Positions 11,123-22,200 of a DNA stretch of 64,000 bases are shown piece by piece. Below the pieces are notes generated by a model. The model worked only from the letters and a program-made list of their open reading frames with translations, was not told the origin of the DNA and did no database searches. The translations under genes were made by a program, and so were the position numbers. This DNA is from Effrenium voratum (lineage: Eukaryota > Sar > Dinophyceae > Suessiales > Symbiodiniaceae): the NCBI GenBank assembly GCA_963377175.1, contig CAUJNA010000846.1:10001-74000 (forward strand). Direction: 5' to 3'. Each line of letters begins with the position of its first letter. The stretch's first letter is position 1.

Positions 11123-11589
11123 GGGTAAGTTCCTAATTTTCAACTTGAAAGAGAGAGCCTTTTGGAGCTACCAGGTCTCCGGACCATGCAACAACCACTC
11201 AAAAAATGGCGCAGGCACTGGTCTCTGCAGAGCTTGCGACAGAAGGCGGGAGGGAGGGATTACCAAGCTTTTTCAGCTGGAAGTGATGCTAATCCCCTGT
11301 GACACTACGAATGTCCACCGTTTGGGTGCGTCTTTTTGTGTGGTATACTATCTGTTGGGTTGGCATAAGGCTTTTGGAGGCTACTCTTGTTGGGGTTGAA
11401 TGGTTGGTTAAAGGGAACGCCACAGGGAAACTGCTTCTTTTTTTTGTGGGGTCCTCCCATCAGAGACAAGCAAACCAATCTTGTGACGACTCGAAAGGGG
11501 CGCTCGCTGGGGAGATTCTCCTCGATCGGAGACTGCCAAGGCGTCACACCGGCAACCGCATTGATCAAGGGCTCTAAAAGCCAAGCCCG

Positions 11590-11652
11590 GCTACAGCTGC
11601 CACATTCCAAACATGCGCAAGCCCAGCCAAGCCGGACAGCATGCACTCAATC
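11590..11652 (+). repeat. Partial duplicate of the LRR gene 5' leader
   Basis: The stretch GCCACATTCCAAACATG...CAGCCAAGCCGG...AGCAT reappears at 12031-12090, just upstream of the LRR start codon. About 60 bp are shared with small changes. It suggests a local duplication of the gene's leader, and no LRR repeats follow here. Confidence 0.45.
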
Positions 11653-12128
11653 AGGAATCTCGAAAGGAGTTTCCTCTGCACATGTGGGTTGGTAAATTCA
11701 ATGTGATTTTGCAGGGGGTTTAATTGTCTCTTAAGATCCTTTTTCACAGACGCTACCCTGCGTGGGACACGGTATTCAATTCCCCCTTGTTGCTTTACTG
11801 GAAATGCGTTAGCTATGCTCCGGGTCCCTTGTATGCTGCCCCTGCTTCGAACGTTGCAGTTTCATGATCATGTAAAAGGTGTCACGGCTCTGTTGCCCAT
11901 CCTGTCACTCTTTGGAGTTCCCGAATGCATATCAGAATCTCCCCATTGCTAGTGAGCGCCTCTTTGCGATCCACCAGAAATCCACCCAGTACATCTAGAA
12001 GCATTGCTCAAAGCTGTGCAAAGCTACCCAAGTGCCACATTCCAAACATGGACACCTGCCCAGCCAAGCCGGAAAGCATCCACTCACCCCTCCAGCACGG
12101 CAGTTCGTTTACTTTCCTGATACCGGCG

Positions 12129-12926
12129 ATGGCAAGACAGATCACGGTGCGGCAGCTGTCTGGAGCAGAAAAAGCATTTGAAGTGCCGGCAGACATGACC
12201 GTCCGTGAATTCAAGAGGCAGCTGCATGCGTGGCTGCCCTGCGAAGATGAATCCAAGCGCAACATGAGCTCGGTGGAGGTGGTTGTTGGAGACAAGCACC
12301 TATTGAACAAAGAGGAGCTAGTGTCAGAGGCCATCCCAGGTGCAGAAGTCCTAGCTTTCCTCAGCATCCAGCCGGTAGTGTGCTCAAGCTTCCAAGCCTC
12401 CGGCTGCGAAGTGGAAGACTTATTGGTGGTGGAAATTCCTGGAGAGGTGAAAACGATTGAGGCTTGTGCCTTCAGAGGCTGCAGCTCATTAGTAAGCGTG
12501 ACCATTCCCAACTCTGTCACTCGCATTCGAGCAAGTGCCTTCGAAGGCTGCAGCTCATTGGCAAGCGTGACCATCCCTACCTCCGTAACTATGATAGGAA
12601 GTCTTGCCTTCAAAGGCTGCAGCTCATTAACAAGCGTGACCATTCCCAACTCTGTGACTAAGATTGCAGTTTGGGCCTTTGAAGGATGCAGCTCATTGGC
12701 AAGCGTGACCATTCCCAACTCCGTGAATGTCATTGGAAGATGTGCCTTTGAAGGCTGCAGCTCATTGGCAAGCGTGACCATTCCCAACTCCGTGACTGAG
12801 ATTGGGGAAAGAGCCTTCGGAAAATGCAGCTCATTGGCAAGCATGACTATTCTCAACTCCGCGACTAGAATTAGAGAACGTGCTTTTGAAGGCTGCAGCT
12901 CATTGGCACCATTCCCAACTCCGTGA
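12129..12926 (+). CDS. BspA-type (LRR_5) leucine-rich-repeat protein with ubiquitin-like head, C-terminally frameshifted
   Basis: The start was set at the ATG 12129 rather than the upstream in-frame ATG 11925, because family-like sequence begins there (MARQITVRQLSG). Residues 1-85 resemble the ubiquitin-like head often found on dinoflagellate LRR_5 proteins. From about residue 113 there are 23-residue repeats of the form AFEGCSSLASVTIPNSVTRI, encoded by an exact 69-bp period from 12538 on. Six or seven are in frame. LRR_5 modules bind proteins and occur in large families in protists, and no catalytic site is present. There are no introns in the coding part, signal peptide or membrane segment. 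The frame ends early because of a 7-bp deletion in the last repeat. Confidence 0.7.
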   Translation: MARQITVRQLSGAEKAFEVPADMTVREFKRQLHAWLPCEDESKRNMSSVEVVVGDKHLLNKEELVSEAIPGAEVLAFLSIQPVVCSSFQASGCEVEDLLVVEIPGEVKTIEACAFRGCSSLVSVTIPNSVTRIRASAFEGCSSLASVTIPTSVTMIGSLAFKGCSSLTSVTIPNSVTKIAVWAFEGCSSLASVTIPNSVNVIGRCAFEGCSSLASVTIPNSVTEIGERAFGKCSSLASMTILNSATRIRERAFEGCSSLAPFPTP

Positions 12927-13033
12927 CCCAGATTGGACTATGTGCTTTCCAAGGCTGCAGCTCATTGGCAAGGGTGACCGCCGTAGATTCCGTCACTCGG
13001 ATTGGTAGCGGTGCCTTTGAGGCTGCACGATGA
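12909..13033 (+). pseudogene. Out-of-frame tail of the LRR_5 gene
   Basis: After the 7-bp deletion near 12908, repeat sequence continues in another frame for almost two more units (TIPNSVTQIGLCAFQGCSSL and so on) to a TGA at 13031-13033. A second 1-bp loss lies in the final GCCTTTGAGGCTGC, where other units have GAAGGCTGC. This shows that the ancestral protein was longer. Confidence 0.6.
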
Positions 13034-13156
13034 ACAGAAATATGACGAGTTGCGCGTTTTCAGTGTTTCCCAACAATGTGGCTGTGGCCCTTCCCAAGAC
13101 CCAGCTTGTGGAAAACAAATCCACTATGTCCGGCTCCTTGGTTCATAGCATGGTTG

Positions 13157-13265
13157 TCGTTGGGAAACTTTTTTTTTACATTTTGCTTTTTGTGGTTTAG
13201 TGGGCAATCCAACCACTTAACTGCTAAAATTCTAAAATTTGTGCTCCCCTTCCGACGTCAACCAA
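13157..13265 (+). repeat. Dispersed repeat family F, copy 2
   Basis: It matches 1434-1553 in order and sequence: GTTGGGAAAC, a T run, ATCCAACCACTTAACTG, TAAAATT, TGCTCCCCTT and ACGTCAACCAAG. Confidence 0.5.
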
Positions 13266-15085
13266 GATAAACACTTTGAGCCAGACCCATGAAGCGCATG
13301 GAAACACTCCACGGCGGAGCTGTGCCCAGTTTGCCTTTTGGCACTTCTGGGGGCCACGGACCCGTGGCGACCGGAAAGGCTCCCGAAAGAAGGAAATCCC
13401 ACAAACACGCCGTGGTGAAGTCCAGGTTATTCTGCAGAGGGTTCAGTTGTGTGTTTGGAAATCCGTTTTGGAATCCTTGTTTTCCAGGTGCTACCCCACA
13501 TGGATGCATTACTCATGATTCACTTTGCTTCTCGAGTTGTTGTTGCCCCTGGTTGGTTTTTTCAAGGGAAATGAATTAGCGAGGCTTTGGGCCCTTGTAT
13601 GCCGCTGTTTGGGCAAACCAAACTTTGCAGTTTCATGGTCATAGGATCCTAACCATCACAGTTCCTGTGGGAGCCATGACTTGGTTGCTATTGGCTAACA
13701 GGTTTTTAGATATATGTTTCATATTCTTGGTTGAAACAGGAAATGGATTTTCCGAATACCCACCAAAAGTGCATAGGCCATAGGAGTGACCTAGTCAGAT
13801 TGCCAGGCTCCAGACACAGCCTTATCCTTCATGAAAGTAGGGGTCTAAGTCTGGCTCATTTTTTTTGTGGCTCGTCTTGTTTTTGGAGTTGATACCTATC
13901 TTTGTTGTGTGGCTTTAAAGGGAACAAACGGAGACCCCCCCCCCCATTGTCCCATTGTCACATCCCCGTTTTGGGGGTGCCTACAAAAAATATTGTTTCC
14001 AACCATCGTTCTTTTCGAAAACCGCCCGTTTCCATGGGTTTCCGGAGGTTCTCTAGAAAGAACTAAGGATCCCTGAAAGAATGGAAATGGAAGGTAGCAC
14101 TCGGAGAAGAAAACAAAAACATACCGAGATGGAGTGGACCTGATCAGGTGGAGATGCGCTACGACCGCGAGATGGGCATCAAGGATCTTCGCAATGTATG
14201 CATCGAGTGGCTGCCCCTTGCCTCGAGTGGCTTGCCATATGGCCGTGGGTCAAAACCGTTTTGGGATCCCATTTTGGGGTAGGTGCACCACCCATTGTAG
14301 AACCTATTTTAGTGGGGATTGGGATGTACGGGATTTTGACCCATGGCCATATGCTTCAGGGATTATGGCGAGGGCCCGAAACAGCCGAGCAAAACAGTGA
14401 GGCGGACTTCTATGGACATCAAAAGGCGTCACCCTCACAGACAATTCCTAACAGGGCCGGCCAAAAGCCAACTCGCTGCCTTGGCTTAAGCTTGTGGTTT
14501 TAGACACATACCAACACGACGGGCAGCATCCCTTTGTTTGCAGAGCCACTGTTTCAATGGAGGGGGCCGGGTAACTGCTGGAGATATGGACCCGGAAATG
14601 CTCAGCTGAACTTTTATGCGAATTTGGGGGTGTATTTTTTCCAGAGGTGTTCCTTTGATTAGTTATAAAGGGAACTTCCATTTGGTTAAGAATATGTGTT
14701 TTCCCCGGTTGGGTTTAAAGGGAATGTATCACTACTGGAAACTCTGTTTTTCCAGGGGACTTAAGCAAAAGGAGGGGAACCAAAACGAAACCAACCTTTC
14801 TTTGGGGTTCCCCCAACTTGGAGACAAGCGACAAGCTCATTCCCGCTATTCAGAAAAAGTGGGCAAGCCCCTTGTACCATCCTCCGTAAGAATCTGCCGG
14901 CTTCAACGAGCACGCTGTGCGCCTCGGAAGCGGCAAAGGAGAAAGGCGGCGCAACTGGAAGCGCGGGTGACCTGGATAGGACCGCGCGCGTTTCGCGTTT
15001 TCGGGTGGGGCGGCTTTTGTTTGGAACGGAGGCTGATGAACCGGAAGTACTTGGATGTTATGTGCACATAATATGTGTATATGTA
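13266..15085. other. Gene-less interval before the retrotransposon
   Basis: Apart from the family D repeat at 14706-14830 nothing is supported. The frames here are short and mutually overlapping. Confidence 0.45.
14706..14830 (+). repeat. Dispersed repeat family D, copy 2
   Basis: TTTAAAGGGAATGTATCACT, ACTGG, a T-rich stretch, CCAGGGGACTTAAGCAAA, then GGGGTTCCCCCAACTTGGAG and ACAAGC. This is the longest version of family D in the window. Confidence 0.45.
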
Positions 15086-15090
15086 GATGC

Positions 15091-15244
15091 TGTGAGTTGC
15101 TAGCGGCATGGCATGCTGTTGACAAACCGCAGCTGTGCACAGATCTTAGCATGCAAGAAAGGTTGCTGCCTGCTTTGCGCTTAAGTCCCCCTAATAGGGG
15201 CAACTTCTCTTCTGGGGGTTGGTTCTTTTGGGGCCGCTCCCACA
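15091..15244 (+). repeat. 5' LTR
   Basis: It starts TGTGAG and ends CCCACA, which are TG...CA termini in short inverted repeat. At 154 bp it is unusually short for an 8.8-kb element. It contains a perfect hairpin, CCCCTA-A-TAGGGG, at 15188-15200. I could not identify a TATA box, and dinoflagellate promoters usually lack one. Confidence 0.93.
15188..15200 (+). promoter_or_regulatory. Perfect hairpin in the LTR
   Basis: CCCCTAATAGGGG has six-base arms around one A. It recurs in the 3' LTR (23850-23862) and, with a base change, in the inverted copy near 43990. It could mark transcript 3'-end formation or R-region structure, but that role is inference. Confidence 0.35.
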
Positions 15245-15245
15245 T

Positions 15246-15260
15246 TGGTAGCGGAGCGGG
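15246..15260 (+). promoter_or_regulatory. Primer-binding site, probably initiator tRNA-Met
   Basis: One base after the 5' LTR, TGGTAGCGGAGCGGG begins with the complement of a CCA tail. Its first seven bases (TGGTAGC) and the following GAG resemble the complement of eukaryotic initiator tRNA-Met 3' ends, the usual copia primer. Position and start are diagnostic, but the exact tRNA is inferred. Confidence 0.65.
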
Positions 15261-15309
15261 TTTTGAGGGGTTGTTTGGGGCTGTTGTGGTTTAGGCTGCT
15301 CTGCCCCGG

Positions 15310-16254
15310 ATGGCCACTCGCACCCGGCGTGCAGCGCACGCAGAGTCGGAGCCGGTGCCCGGCGACGACGAGGACTTTGATGAGTCCGAGGAGGAGGCAG
15401 CTGCGGCTGCCGATGGAGCTGCCGCTGCAGCTGGTGCGGCCAATGGCCAGGAGGAGGATCCGCTTCAGGCGAATGACCCATGGGCTTCTGGAGGTGGACA
15501 AGCCGCTGGAGGTGATCGCCCTGGGGCGCAGAGCCCTGGCCATGCCGCAGGAGCATCTGAAGGTGATGCTCCACCGCCAGAGTTTGTGAAGTGGTTCTAC
15601 AACCTCTGGCAGCAGCAACGCCAGCAAGAGGCGAGCTCTTCATCGGCTGGGCCATCTCATGGACAAGGGCAACCCACTGAAGGAGCTGCACGGAGGCCTT
15701 CGGGAGATCGTGAACAAGACACCGGAGGCAATCCCGGAAGCAGAGACAAGCCCACCCAAGCTAAGGCGTCGAAGAAGAGTAAGGCGGCTGCTCCGAGGCC
15801 GCCGAAGAATCCACCCCCGCCACCACCTGGCCCTGGAGGATCTGGCGGAGGAGGAGATGATGGCGATGATGATGAGGACGAAGAGCATCGCCGCCGGAGA
15901 ACCAAGAAGAAGGACGTCAATCCGCCACCGTGGAGAGATGGTGGTGAGGAAGAAGATGAAGAGTACAGCTCAACCGCCGGAACCTCGGAGATCAAGTCGT
16001 ACTTGAGAAGGCGAGCTGCTGCGGGAGGTGATCGACCCAGAAGCAGCTTGGGTACGGTCAAGATTGAGGAGTTCTATGGTGACCGTGCGAGGTACGTCAA
16101 GTGGAAGAAAGCAATCGAGGCGCAGGCGGAGCTCTACCGTTTGGAAGATGCGGAGCTGGCCATGTTGGTGTACCTGAGCACGAAGAGGGATGCGCGGGAC
16201 TGTTTGGAGCAGCGGGCCATCGGTGAGTACACGAGGGCGGCGGACTGCAGCTGA
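15310..16254 (+). CDS. Gag, N-terminal part of the retrotransposon polyprotein
   Basis: Translation starts at the first ATG after the primer-binding site. Residues 1-120 are low-complexity, Ala/Glu-rich and disordered. Residues 120-230 are Pro/Gly-rich and strongly charged, with runs of D, E, R and K. From about residue 240 a folded segment begins (KIEEFYGDRARYVKWKKAIE), resembling the capsid-like region of copia Gag. The frame ends at a TGA at 16252-16254 that overlaps the ATG of the next frame (TGATG). The related copy at 46100 has one extra A after ACGA, which keeps Gag and Pol in one frame, so this stop most likely reflects a 1-bp deletion at about 16234. Reinitiation at TGATG cannot be excluded. 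Confidence 0.85.
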   Translation: MATRTRRAAHAESEPVPGDDEDFDESEEEAAAAADGAAAAAGAANGQEEDPLQANDPWASGGGQAAGGDRPGAQSPGHAAGASEGDAPPPEFVKWFYNLWQQQRQQEASSSSAGPSHGQGQPTEGAARRPSGDREQDTGGNPGSRDKPTQAKASKKSKAAAPRPPKNPPPPPPGPGGSGGGGDDGDDDEDEEHRRRRTKKKDVNPPPWRDGGEEEDEEYSSTAGTSEIKSYLRRRAAAGGDRPRSSLGTVKIEEFYGDRARYVKWKKAIEAQAELYRLEDAELAMLVYLSTKRDARDCLEQRAIGEYTRAADCS

Positions 16255-19200
16255 TGTGGGGACTTCTGAACGAGGCCTTCGGAGAGACGGAAGAGGAGCT
16301 CTTTGAGAGGGCAGAGGCAGAGTTCATGAACTACCGCAGGCTGCCAGGCCAGTCGGTGGCATCGTACATTGGCCAGATGAAGCGCTTGAAGGCCCAGTAC
16401 CACAGGGTGGATCCGGACAGCTATATGTCAGACCGGGCATGGGCGCAGAGACTCCTGAACAAGTGCTCGCTGGGAAGGAGAGAGAGACTGGATGTCTTCT
16501 TCAGTGCTGGAGGCCGCTACATCCCGAGTGACATCGAGCGTGCTCTGAGGTATCGGTGTGGAAAGGTGCACGAGGATGAGCGACGTCTGCCGGGACGACC
16601 ACCGCCACCTCAGCCATTTCGCGCCTACAGAGGAGCAGGTACAGTGAGTACCAAGCCGGTGGAAAGGATGGCTGCTAAGCCCAAGTGGAGGACAAGGCCA
16701 TCGGGAGCTCATGTGGTGGCAGATGATGAGGCATGTTTTGATGAAGAGCCGGAAGATCTTGAGAAGGATGAGGAGGCCTATCAGACCTACCTGGAGACGC
16801 TGCATGAGACGGAAGAGGTCGAGATTGAAGAGCCAGACGAGCTGGAGAAAGAGCTCAGCGTGCTCATGGATGAGGTGGTCTCGGAGGAGGACGACCTTCC
16901 AGAGGAAGATCTCAAAGAGGCTTACGCCGCTGGCTGGAAAGCAAAGGCCAGACAGGCCGACCACAAGAAAGCACGAGGATGGAGAACCCCCGGTTCGGCT
17001 TCAGCTGCCCCTGATGTGAGGAAGAAGAAATCTTCGTGTGCGAGCTGTGGACGGGTCGGACACTGGCGAGGAGATCCGGAGTGCCCGAATGTTCAGAGCG
17101 GCAAGGATAAACCACACACCGCCAAGAAGCATCCTTGGAGCTCAGACAGGAGCTCACGAAAGAGTGATTCTGCTGCCAGCACTCCCAATCAGGTGCACTT
17201 CACCTTCATGGTCGGCGGTGGCTACAACCAGGAGGAGACGCCGCCAATGGGGGTGTGCCCAAGGTGCAGGTGGCCGACAGCAGACACCTGCAAGTTCTGC
17301 AGCAACTGCGGGCAGAACCTGTACCGAGACGACAGGATGTCGGAGAATAAGAGAGGTTGGGGGCTGGTAGGAGAAGACAATGAGGAGATTCTCACCGTTG
17401 AGGAGACAGACGATGAGGAGGAGACCCCCAGCTACACCTACGACGTGAAGAGGAGCACAGTCAAGGAAGCTGCGGGTATGAAGCCGGGGAAGAAGCAAGA
17501 CGAGAAGATAAAGCTGAAGCCCAAGGAGGTCATCTCGGTGCTGGATAAGATGACAAAGGAAGAGAAGAAAGAGCTGAGGAAAGCGCTGGAGATTGAGGAG
17601 GAGCATTTGGCTTGGACTTCGGTGGAGCGACACCGGATTCTGAGGCTGGAAGAGCAGCTTTCAAGGAGTGGTGCGGCGAGCTCAAGTTCTGCACCAGGGA
17701 CGCAGGGGCCGATCACTCCAAACGTCAACCGCAAGGTGACGGCGCCCGTTACCAAAGAGTTGCCGAAGCACGCGAGAGAGGCTGCGCTGAGGGATTTCCG
17801 GTACGAGCTCTATCAGCGCCAAGTGAGGGATGGACAGTTTACTCCATCTAGGTGCTCCCCAACTCCAACAGAGCGGCAAGCAGCATGCAAGCATCCCTTC
17901 GAGCATATCAAGTGGACTGCCAATCAGGAGGGCCACTATGGGAGATGCCGACTGTGCGACCTGAAGCACGTGCTGTATTTCTCTGACCGTCATGGTGCCC
18001 TGGTGAGCGGCCAGCAGCATCTGGAGGAGATCTATGTATCCGGCATCTGTCCGGGGCAGGCGATAGCAGACACTGGCTGTCGAACGGCTGTTGGAGGAGG
18101 TGCTTGGCATGAGAGCTTGCAGAAGGAGCTCAAGGCTCGCGGTTTGCAGTGGTTTGAGGAGCCAGAGCAGGAGGTGTTCCAGTTTGGAGCAGGTGAGGCT
18201 TGCAGGAGCCACCGGGCATATATTTACCCGGTGGGCATCTTCGGGGTGAACACGGCAGTGAGGATATCACGTGTTGATGGAGACGCAAGCAACTGCCCTG
18301 GGTTGCTCGGACCCAGTGAACTGTCGAGGTGGAGCTGTATGTTCAACTTCGGCACTCGCCAGATGACGCTCTTCGGCATCACCAGAGAGATGAGGCTGAC
18401 CAACACCAGGCATCCCGCTGTGGACCTGCTGGACTTTGGTGAGATCAGGGGCGATTACTGGGAGCAGCCGGAGGTGAAGAGATTGAAGGACGTGCTGGTG
18501 AGGATGCCACACACGTTTGCCTTTGTGCAGGACAAGTCGGAGGACACTTCGGGAGAGGAGACTGAGGAGACTTCGGAGGAGTCCAGAGACGCCGGTCTTG
18601 AGGATGAGTTGTTGGCAGACCTTGAGGCTGAACTAGGCGAGTTCCCCGTCTGCGACATCGAGGAGTCAGAGCCCGTTGAGGACGGCGATGGAGAAGACGA
18701 AGACAGGTGCTCGTCTACCTCTCACGAGTTTGGCATAGAGGTGTTCACTGAAAGTGGCAGTGAGAACAGTGAGGAAGAGAAGGATGATGCTGCTGAAGAC
18801 ATTGACGTGCTGGTGGCCGGCAACACGAAGTCTCTCAGCAAAAGTATGCGGTCCAAGTGTGGCCGTGCGGCAAGGGAGATCCGGAGGGCCGGAGAAGAAG
18901 AGGTGCGCAGACGCCAGCAGCAGAACCAGCAGCCCCAGGACCCATGCTTGCGGCCCAGCTCACTTCCTTTGAGGAAAAAGTGGAAGGTCCTGGAGGTGTT
19001 CACTTGGACGTGCTGCATTAGCCTGATGGCCTTGGAAAGAGGCTGGCACATGTGCGAGCCGGTGACCTTGCCGGGTTGGGATCTTCGTGATCCCCAGACG
19101 AGAGAGGAGGCACACAACTATATCGACTCCCAGGCTCCGGATCTGTTGGTGCTGGCATGGCCTTGCAGCCCCTGGAGCTCGTTGCAGAATCTGAACTGCA

Positions 19201-22200
19201 GAACCCCGGAGGCGGTGAGGCGACTGGCGCAGAAGAGAAATGAACATCGCCCTATGCTGGAGTTCGTTGGTGAGGCTGTGAGGAGGCAGAGAGCCAGAGG
19301 AGGAGCCGTTTTAGGAGAAAATCCTAGGCTGTCGAAGGCTTGGCAAGAGCCCGCCATTGTCGAAGGCTTCAAGGGCATGGCGGAGACGGTGTCGGACATG
19401 TGCCAATTTGGCCTGCGGAAGCCTGCTGGAGAAGGAGCCCGCCGCTTTATGAAGAAGCCAACCAGGCTGGTGGGAACGCCAGAAGTGATCAGACGCTGCA
19501 GCCGGAGATGCAAAGGAAGCCACAAGCACACGCACATCTTCGGCAACTTCAAGTGGCGAGGGAAATGGAGATCACTGTCAGAGTTCGCAGGCGGTTACAC
19601 GCCTGACTTTGCTCAGGAGGTGGTGATAGGTGCAGAGGAGTACCTGAAAGGAACGCGCAGGCCAGAAATATTTGTGGAAGGCACTCATGTGCCGGAGGAG
19701 CGCTTCGAAGAGTTTGAGAATGAAGAAGAGGTGGTACCAGAGGAAGATCTGGAACAGAGGATGCTGCAGGAAGAGCTTGAGGAGATGTCCAGAGAGGAGC
19801 AAGTGCCTGAGGAGGCCCAGCGACAGCAGAAGCAGACCAGAGACAGGCTGAGGCTGATGATGGTTCATCGGAGGCTTGGACATCCGAGCCCCGAGACCCT
19901 GGAGAGAATGCTACGACTAGCAGGCGCAGATGGACAGCTTCTGAAGGAATGCCGGGAGCTTCAATGTCCTGTGTGTGAGGCTTCACAAGCACCCAGGAAG
20001 CCGATACAGCAAGCCCCAAGCATGCGCCCGGTGACCTTCAATGCCTCGGTGCACCTGGATTTGAAGTACGCCAAAGACTGCAAGTCGAAGCTCTACGTGG
20101 CACTGAGCATGATAGATCATGCCACCAACTTTCATCGGGCCTGCTTGCTGCGAACGAGGCGGCCCGTTCATGTGGCAAACAAGTTTGTGACCCAGTGGTG
20201 TGCCCTGTTCGGGGATCCCACGGAGTTGGTCTTTGATCAAGGAGGCGAGTTTGAGAAGGAATTCCTCTTCGAGCTGGAGAAGCGCGCGATCCATTCAAAG
20301 GTGGTCGGTGCCTATGCCCCCTGGCAGAACTCCTTTGCGGAGAGGCAGGGTGCCTTGCTGGGCGCGGCATGGCATGCGCTCATTGTGGAGTACAAGGCAG
20401 AGGACTACACGACGATGAAACAGAGCCTCGCTGCGGCGGTCCAAGCCAAGAATGCGACTGTCTCCAGACGCGGGTATTCAGCAAATGCCCTGGTGTTTGG
20501 AAGGCCAGCGAACTTTCCGGATCTGCTGGATGATGATGTCCAAGATCGGACAACCCTGGGGCAAGCCTTGAATCTGGAAGGCGAATTCAGCAGGGCAATG
20601 GAGATGAGAGCTGCAGCAAGGAGGGCATTGCTGCATCAAGATGTTCAGGCAAAGCTCAAGAAGGCACTGCTGCGGCGACCTGGAGGAGAGGCGATCCCCT
20701 TCCTTCCTGGCCAGAGGATTTACTTCTGGGTGCCAGGCCCCAAGAACGTTCGGTATAAGAGAGACCGCTCGGGCTGGAGAGGACCAGCTACCGTGATGGT
20801 TCGAGAAGGTGAGGAGCGGTATTTCGTGAGCTGGAGAGGAAGATGTTTGCTGTTGTCAGCAGCCAACATGAGGCCCGCAACTGCAGAAGAAGCTGGAGAC
20901 ATGGTGAGATTGGAGTTGGATGCCCAGGAGGCCATTCAAGAGTTGGAGAAGATGAAGTCGTTTCAGGACGCTACGTCATGGAGGCCCCCTTTTGATGACA
21001 TTGGCGGCCGTCCTTGGCAAGCACAGGACGTGGTGATGGTCCCCAAGAGCAAGAAGGGTAGGCCATACAATGAGGCCAAAGAGATGATGAGAGGCTTGAA
21101 GAGCGTGCGAAAAGTGATTCGCCATCCGCTGTTCCGGAAGCGGATGATGGCAAAGAGGAGGCAGAGGCAGAAGCAGCAGCTGAAGCAGAAAGCCCCTGAG
21201 GAGAAGCCCATCGAGCCGGAGCCCCGAGGAGGCATAGATATTCCGGTGCCGGAGGGCGGAAGTGACTACGAGCCGACTTCACCTCGGTCGAGCGCCTCGC
21301 AAGACTTCTGGCCTACAATCCAGCAGATCGAGAAGTGGTACGACGAGATTGATGATGAGGTCTTCTCTGACCACAGCGATAGTCCGAGGGTGAGAAGACG
21401 CAGGTCGCTGGACGATGTGCCCGATCCCATCAGGCAGAAGCGGCCGCCAGAAGAGAAGCTGAGCGAGGAGCAGATCAGGAAGAAGTTCAAGGGAGAATTC
21501 TTCCAAACGGTGATGGTTGCCACAGCCGTGGAGGACTTCCAGGCCAAGCACAAAGGCAAAGTCAATTTGCCGTTGAAGGAGCGAGGGAAAGCCAATGCCT
21601 GGTTGCCTCGTACAGAGGTCAAGAAGTTGAGGAGGCTGTTAGACCTGCCCATCACCGCAGCGCGACTGCACAAGCAGCCAAGGAAACGGATGCAGAGGCC
21701 GCCCGGAGGAAAGAAGAGAGGTAGAGTGGTTGTGATGCTCAGCAAACAAGCCGGAGCCGCAATGGTGAGCCAGGAAACACTTGAGGAGGTGCGACAGCAG
21801 CCTAGAAGGAAAGCCCCATTTTTGTGGAGGGGCATGACGCTGTTCACCAAGCCGGAGGAGGCGATAGCAGAGGGGAACATGGCCTATGTTCAACTGGAGG
21901 AGGAGTTCTTCCAGGTGAAGGTCACTCAGCCCCAGGCCTGGAGAGAAATGGTCGAGCGTGAGAAAAAGCTGGAGGCCCTGAGCGAAGCGCTCATTTTGAA
22001 GCTCAAGAGCTCAGGGAAAGAGCTTGACCCAAGGCTCTTTGACAAAGATGAGGCGGCAGCGTTTGCGGAGAGCGATAAGAATGAGTGGGAAAGCTGGATC
22101 AAGAACAAGGTGATCGAGAGGATCAACCCGGACGTGGCTCGGCAGGTGGATCGATCCTTGGTGTTCCGTGCACCCTTGAGGATGGTGCGCACGAACAAGA

